The notes beneath the pieces were generated by a model, which did not search any database, was not told the origin of the DNA, and saw only the letters and a program-made list of their open reading frames with translations. Below, in pieces: positions 24,100-32,407 of a stretch of 33,475 bases of DNA. Made by a program: the position numbers and the translations under genes. This DNA comes from Acidobacteriota bacterium (GTDB taxonomy: Bacteria; Acidobacteriota; Thermoanaerobaculia; Thermoanaerobaculales; Sulfomarinibacteraceae), in the NCBI GenBank assembly GCA_024641545.1, contig JAHECW010000042.1, positions 1 through 33,475 on the forward strand, given 5' to 3'. Positions within the stretch are counted from its first letter, which is position 1, and every line of letters starts with the position of its first letter.

Positions 24100-26094
24100 T
24101 CATTGCTGAGTGAAGTCGTAGCGCCAGGTGATGAAGGCATGGGTGGAGATGACCACGCCATCCTTGGTGCCGGGCTTGTAGCGATACCCTGAAGCGGCCT
24201 CGATCGCCGCCTCCGGGATGCCCCAATCGGTGTGGTCCGCCCGCAGGACGACGACCTCGTCGACCCCGCCGCTCGGATTCACGGTCACCTGGACCACGAC
24301 CACGCCCTTGCCCTTCGACCGTTGGGCATTCCTCGGCCACGCCAAGGGTTCGCTCTTCACCACCACGGGGAGCGTGTCGGCGTCCTCCGGACTGACGAAC
24401 TCTCCGATTTGGACCACCGTCGTGGCCGCTGCGACGGTCGGCCGGGGCGGCGCCGTCGTCGGAGCGGGCGGTGTGGTCGGCTTTTCCTGCGCGACCGGTC
24501 GGGCCTCTCGGCCACCACCGGCGGCCGGACCGGAATCGGCGGCCGCCGCCGCACCGCCGGCGATCGTCGCTTTGTCGGTGGCCGCCTGTTCAGCCGCCTC
24601 GTTCAACGCCTCCCGGCGCTTGGTTTCCAACGCCTGCTCCTGTTCGCGCTGGGCCTTCTCCTGCTCCTCGATCTCGGCCATCAGTTTCTTCTGGGTCGCG
24701 GCCTCGCTCGCCGCCGCCGCCGCGCCCTGGGTCGCCCGCTCTTCGCTCTGCTGGAGGCGGCGCTGCAGCTCCACGATTCTGGTCTGTCGGGCGATGAGTT
24801 CCTGCCGTATCTCTTCCTCACGCTCGGCCATCATCTCGGAGACCATCGCCTGGGTCAGGGCCCGGAGCCGATCGTCCTGAGCCTGTCTGCCGGCGGCGAT
24901 CTCGTCAGCCGTCGGCGTCGGCACCGGCGGGGGCAGCTGCGGCCGGGTCCCGCGGCCGATCCAGAAAACACCGGCGGCGATGGCGATGACGACCGCCCCG
25001 CCGATGATCCCCCAGAGCAGGCGCTTGCCGCCGCCTTCCCGGGCGGGTGGAATCGCCTCGGCCGTAGGGCTCGGCTCATCCGGCCCGGGCTCGTCGCGCT
25101 CGATCACCCGGTCCCACTGCTCGGCCTCGACCTTGATGTACGGCCGAACATCGATCTCGGACTCGAGTTTCAGGGCCACCTCGTCCTCTTCGATCTCGGT
25201 TCTGAACAGGCGATCCATGAAGAGGGCGAGATTGAAGGTCGTGGGCGAGTAGGCGCCGCCGTAGATGAGCCTTTCCAACTCGGCCCGGAACTCGGCGGCG
25301 GTCGCGAACCGATCGCTGGGCGCCGGGGCGAGAGCGCGGTTCAGAACGGCGCGGATGTCGAGCGCGAGCGGCTCTCCGTCCCAGGCGACGTGCGCCGCCT
25401 CGAGCGCCGCGGTGCGCTCGTCCGGATTCACCGGCAGGGCGGTCCCGGTGAGGAGATGAAAGAGGATCGCGCCGAGCGAGTAGACGTCGGCCTGCTGAGA
25501 GACACGTCCGGCGGCGAGGGCCTCGGGCGCGAGATAGGCACGGACGCCGGCGGCTGCATCGGCATCGCCGACGGCGCCCAGGAGGGTCGGGCCGAGCCCG
25601 AAGCCGGTGACCAGGACCTCTCCGTCGTTGCTCAGGTAGACCAGACCGGGATGAAGAAAACCGTGCGCCAGCGGATTCCCGCCGACCGCGATGGACTCGC
25701 CGGAGGCGAGCGCGAGGGCGAGCTTTTCGACGATCAGCAACGTGTTGTCGGGCTGGAGAGGAAAGGCCTCGTCGCGGGCGCGCGACAACACCCGGTTCAG
25801 CGGTTGACCCGGGAGGTAGTCACAACCCAGACCGGGCACACCGTCGGCGTCGAGGAAGAGCGGATGCCGCGGCAGCTGTGACCCGCGGATGGCCTCGGCG
25901 ATGGCTCGGGCTTCCCCGAACGATGCGATGATCGCCTTCGAGGGAAGACCGGCCCCGTCGAAGACCCGCAGCCAGATGACGCGATCCAGGGTCTCGCCGG
26001 CGATGATTCCAGCTCTGAACAGATGACCGAGATCGTCCTCGAAAACCTCCTTGAACACGATGCAGGATCCGAAGACCTCATAGGGTTGGGTCAT
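24100..26094 (-). CDS. pseudokinase - membrane segment - coiled coil - TonB C-terminal domain fusion protein
   Basis: A 664-residue protein. Residues about 10-280 have a protein-kinase fold signature (LAPEALAAGRVSQQADVYSLG, FHLLTG, RFATAAEF). The catalytic residues are gone: the HRDLKPxN loop reads HGFLHPGLV (144-152), DFG reads GFG (164-166), and no VAIK lysine is visible (IWLRVF). It is therefore a cytoplasmic pseudokinase. A membrane helix lies at about 359-379 after a basic patch, then a Gln/Glu/Arg-rich coiled coil (about 396-505), a Pro/Ala/Thr-rich linker, and a TonB C-terminal domain (about 575-664, with VQVTVNPSGGVDEVVVLRAD and YRYKPG). GGAGGG upstream supports the ATG at 26094. Last gene of ruvX-mltG-this operon. 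It may link cytoplasmic sensing to an envelope partner. Confidence 0.82.
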   Translation of the reverse strand: MTQPYEVFGSCIVFKEVFEDDLGHLFRAGIIAGETLDRVIWLRVFDGAGLPSKAIIASFGEARAIAEAIRGSQLPRHPLFLDADGVPGLGCDYLPGQPLNRVLSRARDEAFPLQPDNTLLIVEKLALALASGESIAVGGNPLAHGFLHPGLVYLSNDGEVLVTGFGLGPTLLGAVGDADAAAGVRAYLAPEALAAGRVSQQADVYSLGAILFHLLTGTALPVNPDERTAALEAAHVAWDGEPLALDIRAVLNRALAPAPSDRFATAAEFRAELERLIYGGAYSPTTFNLALFMDRLFRTEIEEDEVALKLESEIDVRPYIKVEAEQWDRVIERDEPGPDEPSPTAEAIPPAREGGGKRLLWGIIGGAVVIAIAAGVFWIGRGTRPQLPPPVPTPTADEIAAGRQAQDDRLRALTQAMVSEMMAEREEEIRQELIARQTRIVELQRRLQQSEERATQGAAAAASEAATQKKLMAEIEEQEKAQREQEQALETKRREALNEAAEQAATDKATIAGGAAAAADSGPAAGGGREARPVAQEKPTTPPAPTTAPPRPTVAAATTVVQIGEFVSPEDADTLPVVVKSEPLAWPRNAQRSKGKGVVVVQVTVNPSGGVDEVVVLRADHTDWGIPEAAIEAASGYRYKPGTKDGVVISTHAFITWRYDFTQQ

Positions 26095-26136
26095 TTGCCC
26101 TCCACCTTCAACGGTACACCGGGGTTCGGCCGTGGG

Positions 26137-27150
26137 TCAACGGCGGGAGCGCTGCCACCTCTCGACCGCCTGGTTGTGCTCGGCGAGGGTCCGCGAGAAC
26201 GCGTGCCCGCCGTCCGGCGACGCGACGAAGAAGAGGTAACCGTGCTCGTCGGGCGAGATCGCGGCTCGGATCGCCTCCCGGCCCGGGGAGTTGATGGGCC
26301 CCGGGGGTAAACCGGGGTAGCGATAGGTGTTGTACGGGTCGTCGATGCCCCAGTGAATGCGAAGCAGACGGCCGGTCCACTCGCCCCGGCGTTTGAGTGC
26401 GAAGACCACCGTGGGATCACACTGGAGGAGCATGCCGCGGCGCAACCGGTTGAGGTAGACCCCGGCGACCCGGGCGCGTTCCGTCGTCAATGCGGTCTCG
26501 GATTCGACGAGAGAGGCGAGGATCACGACATCGAACGGCGATCCCCAGAGCCCCGGGACCCGCGAGGACTCATCCGCCCACACCTCGCGGAATCGATCGA
26601 CCAGGTGACGGGCGGCAGCTTCGACCCCGATCCCCTGGGCAAACTGATAGGTGTCGGGAAACAGAAAGCCCTCGAGCGAGGTCGCTTCGGGCGCGAGATC
26701 CTCGATCCAATCGACCTGTTCGGTCGATTTGAGCCACTCGGCCGCGGTGCCGATGCCGGCGGCGGCCATCTGGGTCGCGACGGCATCGAGATCCGATCCC
26801 TCCACCACCGTCACCGGGACCATCTCGACCCGGCCGGCGAGGAGACGATCGAGGACATCCACCGGCCGGCTCGCGGCGTCGATTTGATAGCGACCGAAGT
26901 GGATCGATCGGCCATCCGCCGCAAACCGCAGATAGAGGCGGCCGGCGAGGGTCGACGGCAGCAGGCGGTGATCTTCGAGGATGGCGAGGACTTCGCGGCC
27001 CGAAGCGCCCTCGGGGATGGCGAGCTCGACGGCGCTCGGACTGCGGTAGCGGTAGAGCTGGGTCCAGAGCCAGGCGGCCGATCCGCCGACCACGGCGAGG
27101 CCGGAGACGACCACCACAAAGCCGAGCAGGGCGACCGTCCGGCGCTTCAT
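26137..27150 (-). CDS. mltG: endolytic peptidoglycan transglycosylase MltG
   Basis: A 337-residue protein with one N-terminal membrane segment (about 7-30), a LysM-like region and the YceG/MltG catalytic domain. The catalytic Glu is E216 in ILASLVESE, and the signature DPYNTYRYPGLPPGPI is intact. MltG cuts nascent glycan strands at the inner membrane and is thought to set their length. The ATG overlaps the ruvX stop by four bases (ATGA at 27147-27150). The same gene pair occurs in many bacteria. Length matches E. coli MltG (340). Confidence 0.93.
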   Translation of the reverse strand: MKRRTVALLGFVVVVSGLAVVGGSAAWLWTQLYRYRSPSAVELAIPEGASGREVLAILEDHRLLPSTLAGRLYLRFAADGRSIHFGRYQIDAASRPVDVLDRLLAGRVEMVPVTVVEGSDLDAVATQMAAAGIGTAAEWLKSTEQVDWIEDLAPEATSLEGFLFPDTYQFAQGIGVEAAARHLVDRFREVWADESSRVPGLWGSPFDVVILASLVESETALTTERARVAGVYLNRLRRGMLLQCDPTVVFALKRRGEWTGRLLRIHWGIDDPYNTYRYPGLPPGPINSPGREAIRAAISPDEHGYLFFVASPDGGHAFSRTLAEHNQAVERWQRSRR

Positions 27151-27563
27151 CGCGGTGCGTCCTTCGGATGTCGACCCTCGAGAAACTCTTCGAGAATCAC
27201 CTGCGCCGCGATGTCGTCGACCGGCTGACCCGGTCGACGGTTGGACGACTTCGCCCGCCGCCGCGCTTCGTTCGTGGTGAGGAACTCCGGCTGCAACGCC
27301 GTTTCGACACCGAGTTCCGCGAGCGCTCGCGCCAAGGCGTGCGATCGCACGCAGGCCGGGGTTTCAGAACCGTCGGACGCGGTCGGGAGACCGATGACCA
27401 CGATGTCGGCGCCGAATTCGTCCACGGCCTCGACGATGAGCCTCGTCGCCTGGTTCGAACCCTGGTACGGTGCGACCGCCAAAGGCGTCGCGAAACCGGT
27501 AAGATCGTCAGCCAATGCGAGACCGAGGCGTTTGCCGCCGGGATCGATTCCGAGGAAGCGCAT
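27147..27563 (-). CDS. ruvX: Holliday junction resolvase-like protein RuvX (YqgF)
   Basis: A 138-residue RNase H-fold protein with RFLGIDPGGKRLGLA at the start (catalytic D7), VVIGLP in the middle, TTNEARR, and the C-terminal DDIAAQVILEEFL. The family is linked to pre-16S rRNA 5' end processing and Holliday junction metabolism. The ATG at 27563 begins the conserved fold; the frame continues upstream to 27617 without support. First gene of an operon with mltG, and divergent from lptD across about 190 bases. Confidence 0.93.
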   Translation of the reverse strand: MRFLGIDPGGKRLGLALADDLTGFATPLAVAPYQGSNQATRLIVEAVDEFGADIVVIGLPTASDGSETPACVRSHALARALAELGVETALQPEFLTTNEARRRAKSSNRRPGQPVDDIAAQVILEEFLEGRHPKDAPR

Positions 27564-27569
27564 GAGCCT

Positions 27570-27674
27570 ATTGTACGGGCACCGATTACAATGACCTGAG
27601 TTTCGTGTCCGGCCCACTCGACCCGCGGACTCCCAACGGGGGAGTGCGGGCCGGCAACGACCGGAGAGGAGTTC
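27570..27674 (+). promoter_or_regulatory. lptD leader: symmetric -10-like boxes and hairpin
   Basis: ATTGTA (27570-27575) and TACAAT (27587-27592) form an inverted repeat that gives a TACAAT -10-like box on each strand, between divergent ruvX and lptD. No good -35 was found for either. Downstream, CCCGC (27622-27626)/GCGGG (27646-27650) and ACTCCC (27629-27634)/GGGAGT (27640-27645) fold into one 11-bp hairpin with a GG bulge, followed by a short CCGG/CCGG stem and a strong Shine-Dalgarno (GGAGAGGAG, 27663-27671). Confidence 0.45.
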
Positions 27675-27767
27675 GTGGAGATCCTGGTGAAGATTGGGTT
27701 CTTGACCGAACCGGACCGCCGGCGGGGCTCCCGCGGGTGGTGCCGGATCGCATGCTGGACACCGTGA
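27675..27767 (+). CDS. possible 30-residue leader peptide overlapping the lptD start
   Basis: A GTG-initiated frame of 30 codons begins four bases after GGAGAGGAG, the best Shine-Dalgarno in the lptD upstream region. It ends at a TGA 13 bases inside lptD, so it overlaps the lptD ATG at 27752, which has no clear Shine-Dalgarno of its own. The predicted product is basic, with a run of arginines and two Trp and two Cys. It could couple translation into lptD. Alternatively the purine box is coincidental. Confidence 0.35.
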   Translation: MEILVKIGFLTEPDRRRGSRGWCRIACWTP

Positions 27768-29893
27768 ACCGCATTCTCGCCGTCTTTGCCGTGGTCGCCG
27801 TGGTCGCCGCGATCGGATCGGCGCAGGAGACCCCGACGGCGAGCCGACCGGTCCAGGACGGCGCCCTCCGGATGACGGCCGATCAGCAGGACTGCCAGGA
27901 GGAGGAAAGCCTCTGCCTGTGGACCGGCAACGTCAAGATCTATTACCAGGACGTCACCCTCGCCTGTGACGAGGTGCTCTACAACGGGTCGAGCATGGAT
28001 CTCGTGGCCCGGGGCAACGTGGTCGTCGATCAGGGGCCGAGCCGCTTCACGGCCGACGAGCTGCACTACAACCTGCGCTCGAAGACCGGGCTGTTCCTCA
28101 ACGCCACCGGTTTCGTCTCGCCCATGTACACCTTCTCCGGCCAGTCCATCGAAAAGCTCGATGAGACCCGCTACCGGGTCGACCGGGCGGTCTTCACGAC
28201 CTGTGATGACGACACCCGGCATCCCCCGTGGAGCTTTCACCTGAAAAAGGCAAACCTCCAGGTTGAGGGCTACGGCAGGTTCACGAGCTCGACGGTCAAG
28301 ATCCAGGGTGTCCCGGTCTTCTATCTGCCCTACATGGTCTGGCCGATCAAGAAGGAACGGTCGCCGGGTCTCCTGATGCCGGGTTTCGGCTACTCCGACC
28401 GCCTCGGCGCCTATATCGGTCTGCCGGTCTACTTTCCCCTCGGCCGAAGCTGGGACACCACCTTCGTCTTCGAGTATTTCTCGAATGGTTATTACGGCGT
28501 CGGCAACGAGCTCAGGGGGACGCCCTTCCAGAACAGCACCGGGCTGCTCGACCTCTACTCAATCTACGACCAGGAGAACGCCGAGTGGCAGTGGCGGGTC
28601 AACGGTCACTACGACCAGGCCGATGTCTTCGGATTTCGTCTCCAGGCGCAGGTCGAGAACCTCTCCGATCCCGATTTCTTCCAGAACTTCGAGCGGACCT
28701 TCGAGGCCAACACCCGGCGCGACGTCTACTCCTACCTCTTTCTCACCCAGAGCTGGGGCCCGTACTCCCTCAACCTCAGTGCGGACCACCGGACCACCTT
28801 CCTGACCAACGTCGACACCACGCTCGCCCGGCTCCCCGAGGCCGAGCTGAGGGTTCGTTCCACCCGTCTGTTCAACAGCGACGTCTACTGGAATCTGGTT
28901 TCGTCGGTGAATCTCTTCGACATCGACAAGGGCAACGACCTGGTGAGCACCTACTGGCGCGGTGATGTCTTCCCGACCCTCAACTACACCCTGCCCGGAC
29001 CGCCCTGGCTCACGGTGACGCCACGGGTTGGGGGGCGCTACACCTACTACACGGCGCGTTACTCGGCAACCCAGACCGAGTACATCAATCAACCCATCGA
29101 TCGCGCCTACGTCGCCGCCGGGGTCGACATCGGCGGCCCGTCGATATCGCGGGTCTTCAACAAACCGCGGTGGGGTTTCTCCAAGTTCAAGCATCTCATC
29201 GAGCCGCGGATCGAGTACGCCTACCTCCAGGGCATCGGTGAGGACAACACCGAGATCCCCATCGCCGACGAGGTCGACAGCACTCCGCTGAGAAACCGGG
29301 TCAGGCTGTCGCTGGCCAACCGGCTCTTCGGTCGTTCGGAAAAGAGTCTGAGCTCGGTCGAGCTCGGTTCCTTCGAGCTCTTTCAGGACTACTCCTTCGC
29401 GAGGGCCCTGAGCTACGGCCCGGACGGAACGACCAGCAACCTGGCGCCGGTGATCGCCTCCCTCCGCGTCACCCCGAGCCCGGGCACCGGCCTCGATGCC
29501 CGCGCGAGCTACGACTGGCTCAACCGGAACCTGGCCTCCATTTCAATGACCGGGACCGGCCGCACCGGGTTCGGGTCACTCAGCCTGACCTGGTACGCCG
29601 GCTTCAACCCGATCACCGGCGACCGCGTCTCATCCCAGGTGAGGACCCTGATCAACTTCATGAAACCGGGTTTTCCGGTCACCGCCGCGCTCCACGTCGC
29701 CTACGACATCGAACAGAAGGAGATCCAGCAGCAGCGCTACCAGATCGGCTGGAAGGGCGGCTGCTGGGCGATCTCCGCCGAGTACCGCGATCTCAAGATC
29801 GGGCTCTATCCGACCCGCGACTTCCGGATCATCATCGAGCTCAAGGGGATCGGCAGCCTGCCCGAGATCAAGGGCAGCCTGGGCGGGGGCTAG
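27752..29893 (+). CDS. lptD: LPS-assembly outer-membrane protein LptD
   Basis: A 713-residue protein with a signal peptide (about 1-24, cut before QETPT). It continues with an OstA/LptA-like beta-jellyroll (about 35-150: LWTGNVKIYYQDVTL, LVARGNVVVDQG) and the LptD hallmark VFYLPYMVWPIKKERSPGLLMP (about 190-211 region). A large beta-barrel then runs to the C-terminus with many aromatic-rich strands. LptD with LptE places lipopolysaccharide in the outer leaflet of the outer membrane, so the organism is expected to make LPS. Four Cys occur in the N-terminal half. The ATG at 27752 is chosen for the signal peptide. No lptE is recognised nearby. Confidence 0.88.
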   Translation: MLDTVNRILAVFAVVAVVAAIGSAQETPTASRPVQDGALRMTADQQDCQEEESLCLWTGNVKIYYQDVTLACDEVLYNGSSMDLVARGNVVVDQGPSRFTADELHYNLRSKTGLFLNATGFVSPMYTFSGQSIEKLDETRYRVDRAVFTTCDDDTRHPPWSFHLKKANLQVEGYGRFTSSTVKIQGVPVFYLPYMVWPIKKERSPGLLMPGFGYSDRLGAYIGLPVYFPLGRSWDTTFVFEYFSNGYYGVGNELRGTPFQNSTGLLDLYSIYDQENAEWQWRVNGHYDQADVFGFRLQAQVENLSDPDFFQNFERTFEANTRRDVYSYLFLTQSWGPYSLNLSADHRTTFLTNVDTTLARLPEAELRVRSTRLFNSDVYWNLVSSVNLFDIDKGNDLVSTYWRGDVFPTLNYTLPGPPWLTVTPRVGGRYTYYTARYSATQTEYINQPIDRAYVAAGVDIGGPSISRVFNKPRWGFSKFKHLIEPRIEYAYLQGIGEDNTEIPIADEVDSTPLRNRVRLSLANRLFGRSEKSLSSVELGSFELFQDYSFARALSYGPDGTTSNLAPVIASLRVTPSPGTGLDARASYDWLNRNLASISMTGTGRTGFGSLSLTWYAGFNPITGDRVSSQVRTLINFMKPGFPVTAALHVAYDIEQKEIQQQRYQIGWKGGCWAISAEYRDLKIGLYPTRDFRIIIELKGIGSLPEIKGSLGGG

Positions 29894-29899
29894 GCATAG

Positions 29900-29940
29900 G
29901 CAATTCGTCGGACGAATTGCGGTGGCGCGTCGGACGCGCC
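29900..29940 (+). terminator. tandem hairpins with identical TCGGA loops after lptD
   Basis: GCAATTCG (29900-29907)/CGAATTGC (29913-29920) and GGCGCG (29924-29929)/CGCGCC (29935-29940) form two stems in a row, each with loop TCGGA. They begin seven bases after the lptD stop. There is no T-run, so they may stop transcription poorly or protect the 3' end. Confidence 0.5.
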
Positions 29941-30196
29941 AAGACGTCGCAGCCACGAAGTCATCGTAGCCCCCTGCCATCGCCGGGCGCCGATTGTCAA
30001 GTCCCGGCAACGTGCGCGCCCGGCGCGATTCTTGGAAACCGTTTGATTCCAGCATGTTGTGCTCGAGAACGAGTTTCCACAGCGGCGCCGGGAATCATCC
30101 GCCCGGGCGGTCTTGAGAGAATCGTGCGACGTCGGATGCTGCACCGGCGTCCCCGCCGGGGCCGAGACGGCGGCTTGTGAAAATGGAGGGGTCCAC
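29941..30196. other. non-coding stretch between lptD and a small gene
   Basis: No gene or clear RNA was recognised here. A GGAGGGG (30185-30191) at the right end serves the small gene at 30197. Confidence 0.4.
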
Positions 30197-30445
30197 ATGA
30201 AAACCGATCGCGACACGCGTACGCGGATTGCCGCCATGGCCGCCGCGGAGGCCGCCATGGAGCGCAATCCCCGGGATCCGTTCGCCGCGCTGCCGCAGAC
30301 CTGCGCCGAGACCGCGGAGCACCTCGGCGTCGATGCCCAGGCGGCGTACGTCATCGCCGACGGCATCCTCGTCGAAGCGTTGATCGAGTTCCATTTCGGG
30401 CCGGAACCGCCGGGATCGGAGACAAGCCCGCTGTCGGCGGGGTGA
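30197..30445 (+). CDS. small acidic hypothetical protein (82 aa)
   Basis: Not recognised. The 82-residue protein is alanine- and glutamate-rich and largely helical. It reads MKTDRDTRTRIAAMAAAEAA, then a Pro-rich turn, then a second helical block with TAEHLGVDAQAAYVIADGIL, and ends in a Pro/Gly/Ser tail. It has no signal peptide or membrane segment and a single Cys. GGAGGGG six bases before the ATG and consistently GC-rich third codon positions support it as a real gene. It stands alone between lptD and a tRNA gene on the other strand. Confidence 0.5.
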   Translation: MKTDRDTRTRIAAMAAAEAAMERNPRDPFAALPQTCAETAEHLGVDAQAAYVIADGILVEALIEFHFGPEPPGSETSPLSAG

Positions 30446-30484
30446 TCCGAGACGGAGGAAAAACCGCGCGGCGGACGGAATGGC

Positions 30485-30572
30485 TGGCGGAGGGAGTGGG
30501 ATTCGAACCCACGGAGGCTTGCACCTCACCGGTTTTCAAGACCGGCGCCATAGGCCACTCGGCCATCCCTCC
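30485..30572 (-). tRNA. tRNA-Ser (anticodon UGA)
   Basis: Reading the minus strand, the acceptor stem GGAGGGA (30572-30566) pairs with TCCCTCC, followed by discriminator G and an encoded CCA (30487-30485). The anticodon loop CTTGAAA between CCGGT and ACCGG gives anticodon UGA. A long class-II variable arm and the GGTTCGAATCC T-loop are present. It decodes UCA and probably UCG/UCU. Confidence 0.95.
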
Positions 30573-30576
30573 GATT

Positions 30577-30604
30577 GCGCGCGAAAGCGCGCATCGCGAT
30601 TCTA
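30577..30604 (-). promoter_or_regulatory. leader hairpin and -10 box of tRNA-Ser(UGA)
   Basis: On the minus strand a TAGAAT -10-like box (30604-30599) is followed by a perfect 6-bp hairpin GCGCGC-TTTC-GCGCGC (30592-30577), ending four bases before the mature tRNA 5' end. No clear -35 was found. The hairpin would lie at the 5' end of the precursor removed by RNase P. Confidence 0.4.
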
Positions 30605-30647
30605 CTCGAACGCGGTTGGTGTTTGCTCCTGCGTCGGCCATCGGGAC

Positions 30648-30721
30648 AAGGAGAGGGAGAGGATCATATCGGGAACGGGAACGTGAACGGATACGGACGC
30701 GGACGCGGACGCGGACGCGGG
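30648..30721. repeat. six-base-periodic low-complexity tract (copy 3)
   Basis: GGAGAGGGAGAGGATCATATC is followed by hexamers GGGAAC, GTGAAC, GGATAC and four GGACGC in a row. It is the reverse-complement orientation of the tract at 15181-15265. It lies between the two divergent serine tRNA genes, just before the promoter of the second. Confidence 0.68.
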
Positions 30722-30745
30722 AACACGATCGCGCGAAGCCTTCCC

Positions 30746-30774
30746 TTTACAGTCAACGATGCGATGCGTACAAT
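30746..30774 (+). promoter_or_regulatory. sigma70-type promoter of tRNA-Ser(GCU)
   Basis: TTTACA (30746-30751) and TACAAT (30769-30774), separated by 17 bases, lie 13 bases before the mature tRNA 5' end. It is the best-matched promoter in the window and may also feed gltX-glnS by read-through. Confidence 0.75.
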
Positions 30775-30787
30775 ACCCCTCCCGGCC

Positions 30788-30882
<95 letters not shown>

Positions 30883-30890
30883 TGAATCCC

Positions 30891-30918
30891 CGCCGCCCAC
30901 TGGGGCGGCGTTTCTCTT
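30891..30918 (+). terminator. intrinsic terminator after tRNA-Ser(GCU)
   Basis: CGCCGCCC (30891-30898) pairs with GGGCGGCG (30903-30910) around ACTG, followed directly by TTTCTCTT (30911-30918). It is a textbook intrinsic terminator, 25 bases before the gltX ATG. Confidence 0.8.
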
Positions 30919-30942
30919 AACACCGACGACACGAGGTTTTTG

Positions 30943-32397
30943 ATGGCCCAAGCCGTGCGCACCCGAATCGCACCGAGCCCCACCGGCGACCCCCACGTGG
31001 GCACCGCCTACGTCGCACTCTTCAACTACGCTCTGGCTCGTCAATGCGGCGGCCAGTTCGTCCTCCGCATCGAAGACACCGACCGCCAGCGCAGCACCTC
31101 GGCCAGCGAGGCGATGATCTTCGACGCCCTTCACTGGCTCGGCCTCGACTGGGACGAGGGCCCGGATGTCGGCGGCCCGTACGGCCCCTATCGTCAGAGC
31201 GAGCGCTCGGAGATCTACACCATCCACGCCGAGATGCTCGTCGCGAGCGGTCACGCCTACCCGTGCTTCTGCAGCCGCGAGCGGCTCGACGAGCTTCGCG
31301 CCGAACAGAAGGCCGCCAAGGGTCGGTTCGGCTATGACGGCCACTGCCGGTCCATCGACAGCGACGAGGCGGCGCGGCGGCGGGCGGCGGGCGAGGCCCA
31401 CGTCATCCGTCTCGCCATGCCCACCCAGGGCGAGATCGTGGTCCGCGATCTGCTCCGCGGCGAGGTGAGTTTCGCCGCCGAGCAGATCGACGATCAGGTG
31501 CTGGTCAAGTCCGACGGCTACCCGACCTACCACCTCGCCAACGTCATCGACGACCACCTCATGGAAATCACCCACGTCATCCGCGCCGAGGAGTGGATCT
31601 CGTCGCTGCCCAAGCACGTCCAGCTCTACCAAGCCTTCGGCTGGGCGCCGCCGGTCTTCTGTCACCTGCCGCTGCTTCGAAACGCCGACACGTCGAAGAT
31701 CTCGAAGCGCAAGAACCCGGTGAGCGTGAACTACTTCCGCCGCGCCGGTTTTCTCCCCGAGGCGATGCTCAACTACCTCGCCCTCATGGGTTTCGCCATG
31801 CCCGACGGGCGTGAGGAGTTTTCCCTCGCGGACTTCGTCGAGGCGTTCCGGCTGGAAGCCGTCAGTCTCGGCGGCCCGGTCTTCGACCTGACCAAGCTGA
31901 CCTGGCTCAACGGCAAGCACATCCGCGAGCTTTCGCCGAGCGAGCTTCTCCGGCGGTTGCGCGAGGAGCTGCTCGGCGACCGCTATCTCCTCGAGGTCCT
32001 ACCGCTGGCCCACGAGCGCATCGAAACCCTGGCCGATTTCTTCTCGTACACGAACTTCTTCTTTGTCGGCGATGTCGAGTACGACGACGCGGCCAGGACC
32101 AAGATGGTGATCCGGGAGCGCACCCCGCCGCAGACCGCCAAGATCTTCCGACTCCTGCTCGAGGAGTCGTTGGATGCCATCCTCGACTGGTCGGCCGAAA
32201 GCATCGAGGAGGCGCTGCGCTCATTCTGCGAGGCCAACGACCTCAAACCGAAAGAGCTCTTCATGCCGGTGAGAATCGCCGTCACCGGGCGGGCGGCCAC
32301 GCCGCCGCTCTTCGACACCATGGCGGTGCTCGGCAAGGAGATCTGCCGCTGGCGGCTGCGCAGCGCCGCCGAGACTCTGCGGACCATGAAAGCGTAG
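30943..32397 (+). CDS. gltX: glutamyl-tRNA synthetase
   Basis: A 484-residue class I aminoacyl-tRNA synthetase that charges tRNA-Glu with glutamate in the cytoplasm. The HIGH-type motif is PHVGT in [19 protein letters not shown], with [11 protein letters not shown] after it. The KMSKS-type motif is SKISKRKNP. The C-terminal anticodon-binding part (about 320-484) is complete, and the length is usual. CGAGG lies seven or so bases before the ATG at 30943. No promoter is seen in the 24 bases between the tRNA terminator and the ATG, so transcription may depend on read-through from the tRNA promoter. glnS follows ten bases downstream. Confidence 0.95.
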   Translation: MAQAVRTRIAPSPTGDPHVGTAYVALFNYALARQCGGQFVLRIEDTDRQRSTSASEAMIFDALHWLGLDWDEGPDVGGPYGPYRQSERSEIYTIHAEMLVASGHAYPCFCSRERLDELRAEQKAAKGRFGYDGHCRSIDSDEAARRRAAGEAHVIRLAMPTQGEIVVRDLLRGEVSFAAEQIDDQVLVKSDGYPTYHLANVIDDHLMEITHVIRAEEWISSLPKHVQLYQAFGWAPPVFCHLPLLRNADTSKISKRKNPVSVNYFRRAGFLPEAMLNYLALMGFAMPDGREEFSLADFVEAFRLEAVSLGGPVFDLTKLTWLNGKHIRELSPSELLRRLREELLGDRYLLEVLPLAHERIETLADFFSYTNFFFVGDVEYDDAARTKMVIRERTPPQTAKIFRLLLEESLDAILDWSAESIEEALRSFCEANDLKPKELFMPVRIAVTGRAATPPLFDTMAVLGKEICRWRLRSAAETLRTMKA

Positions 32398-32407
32398 TGG
32401 GACCATC

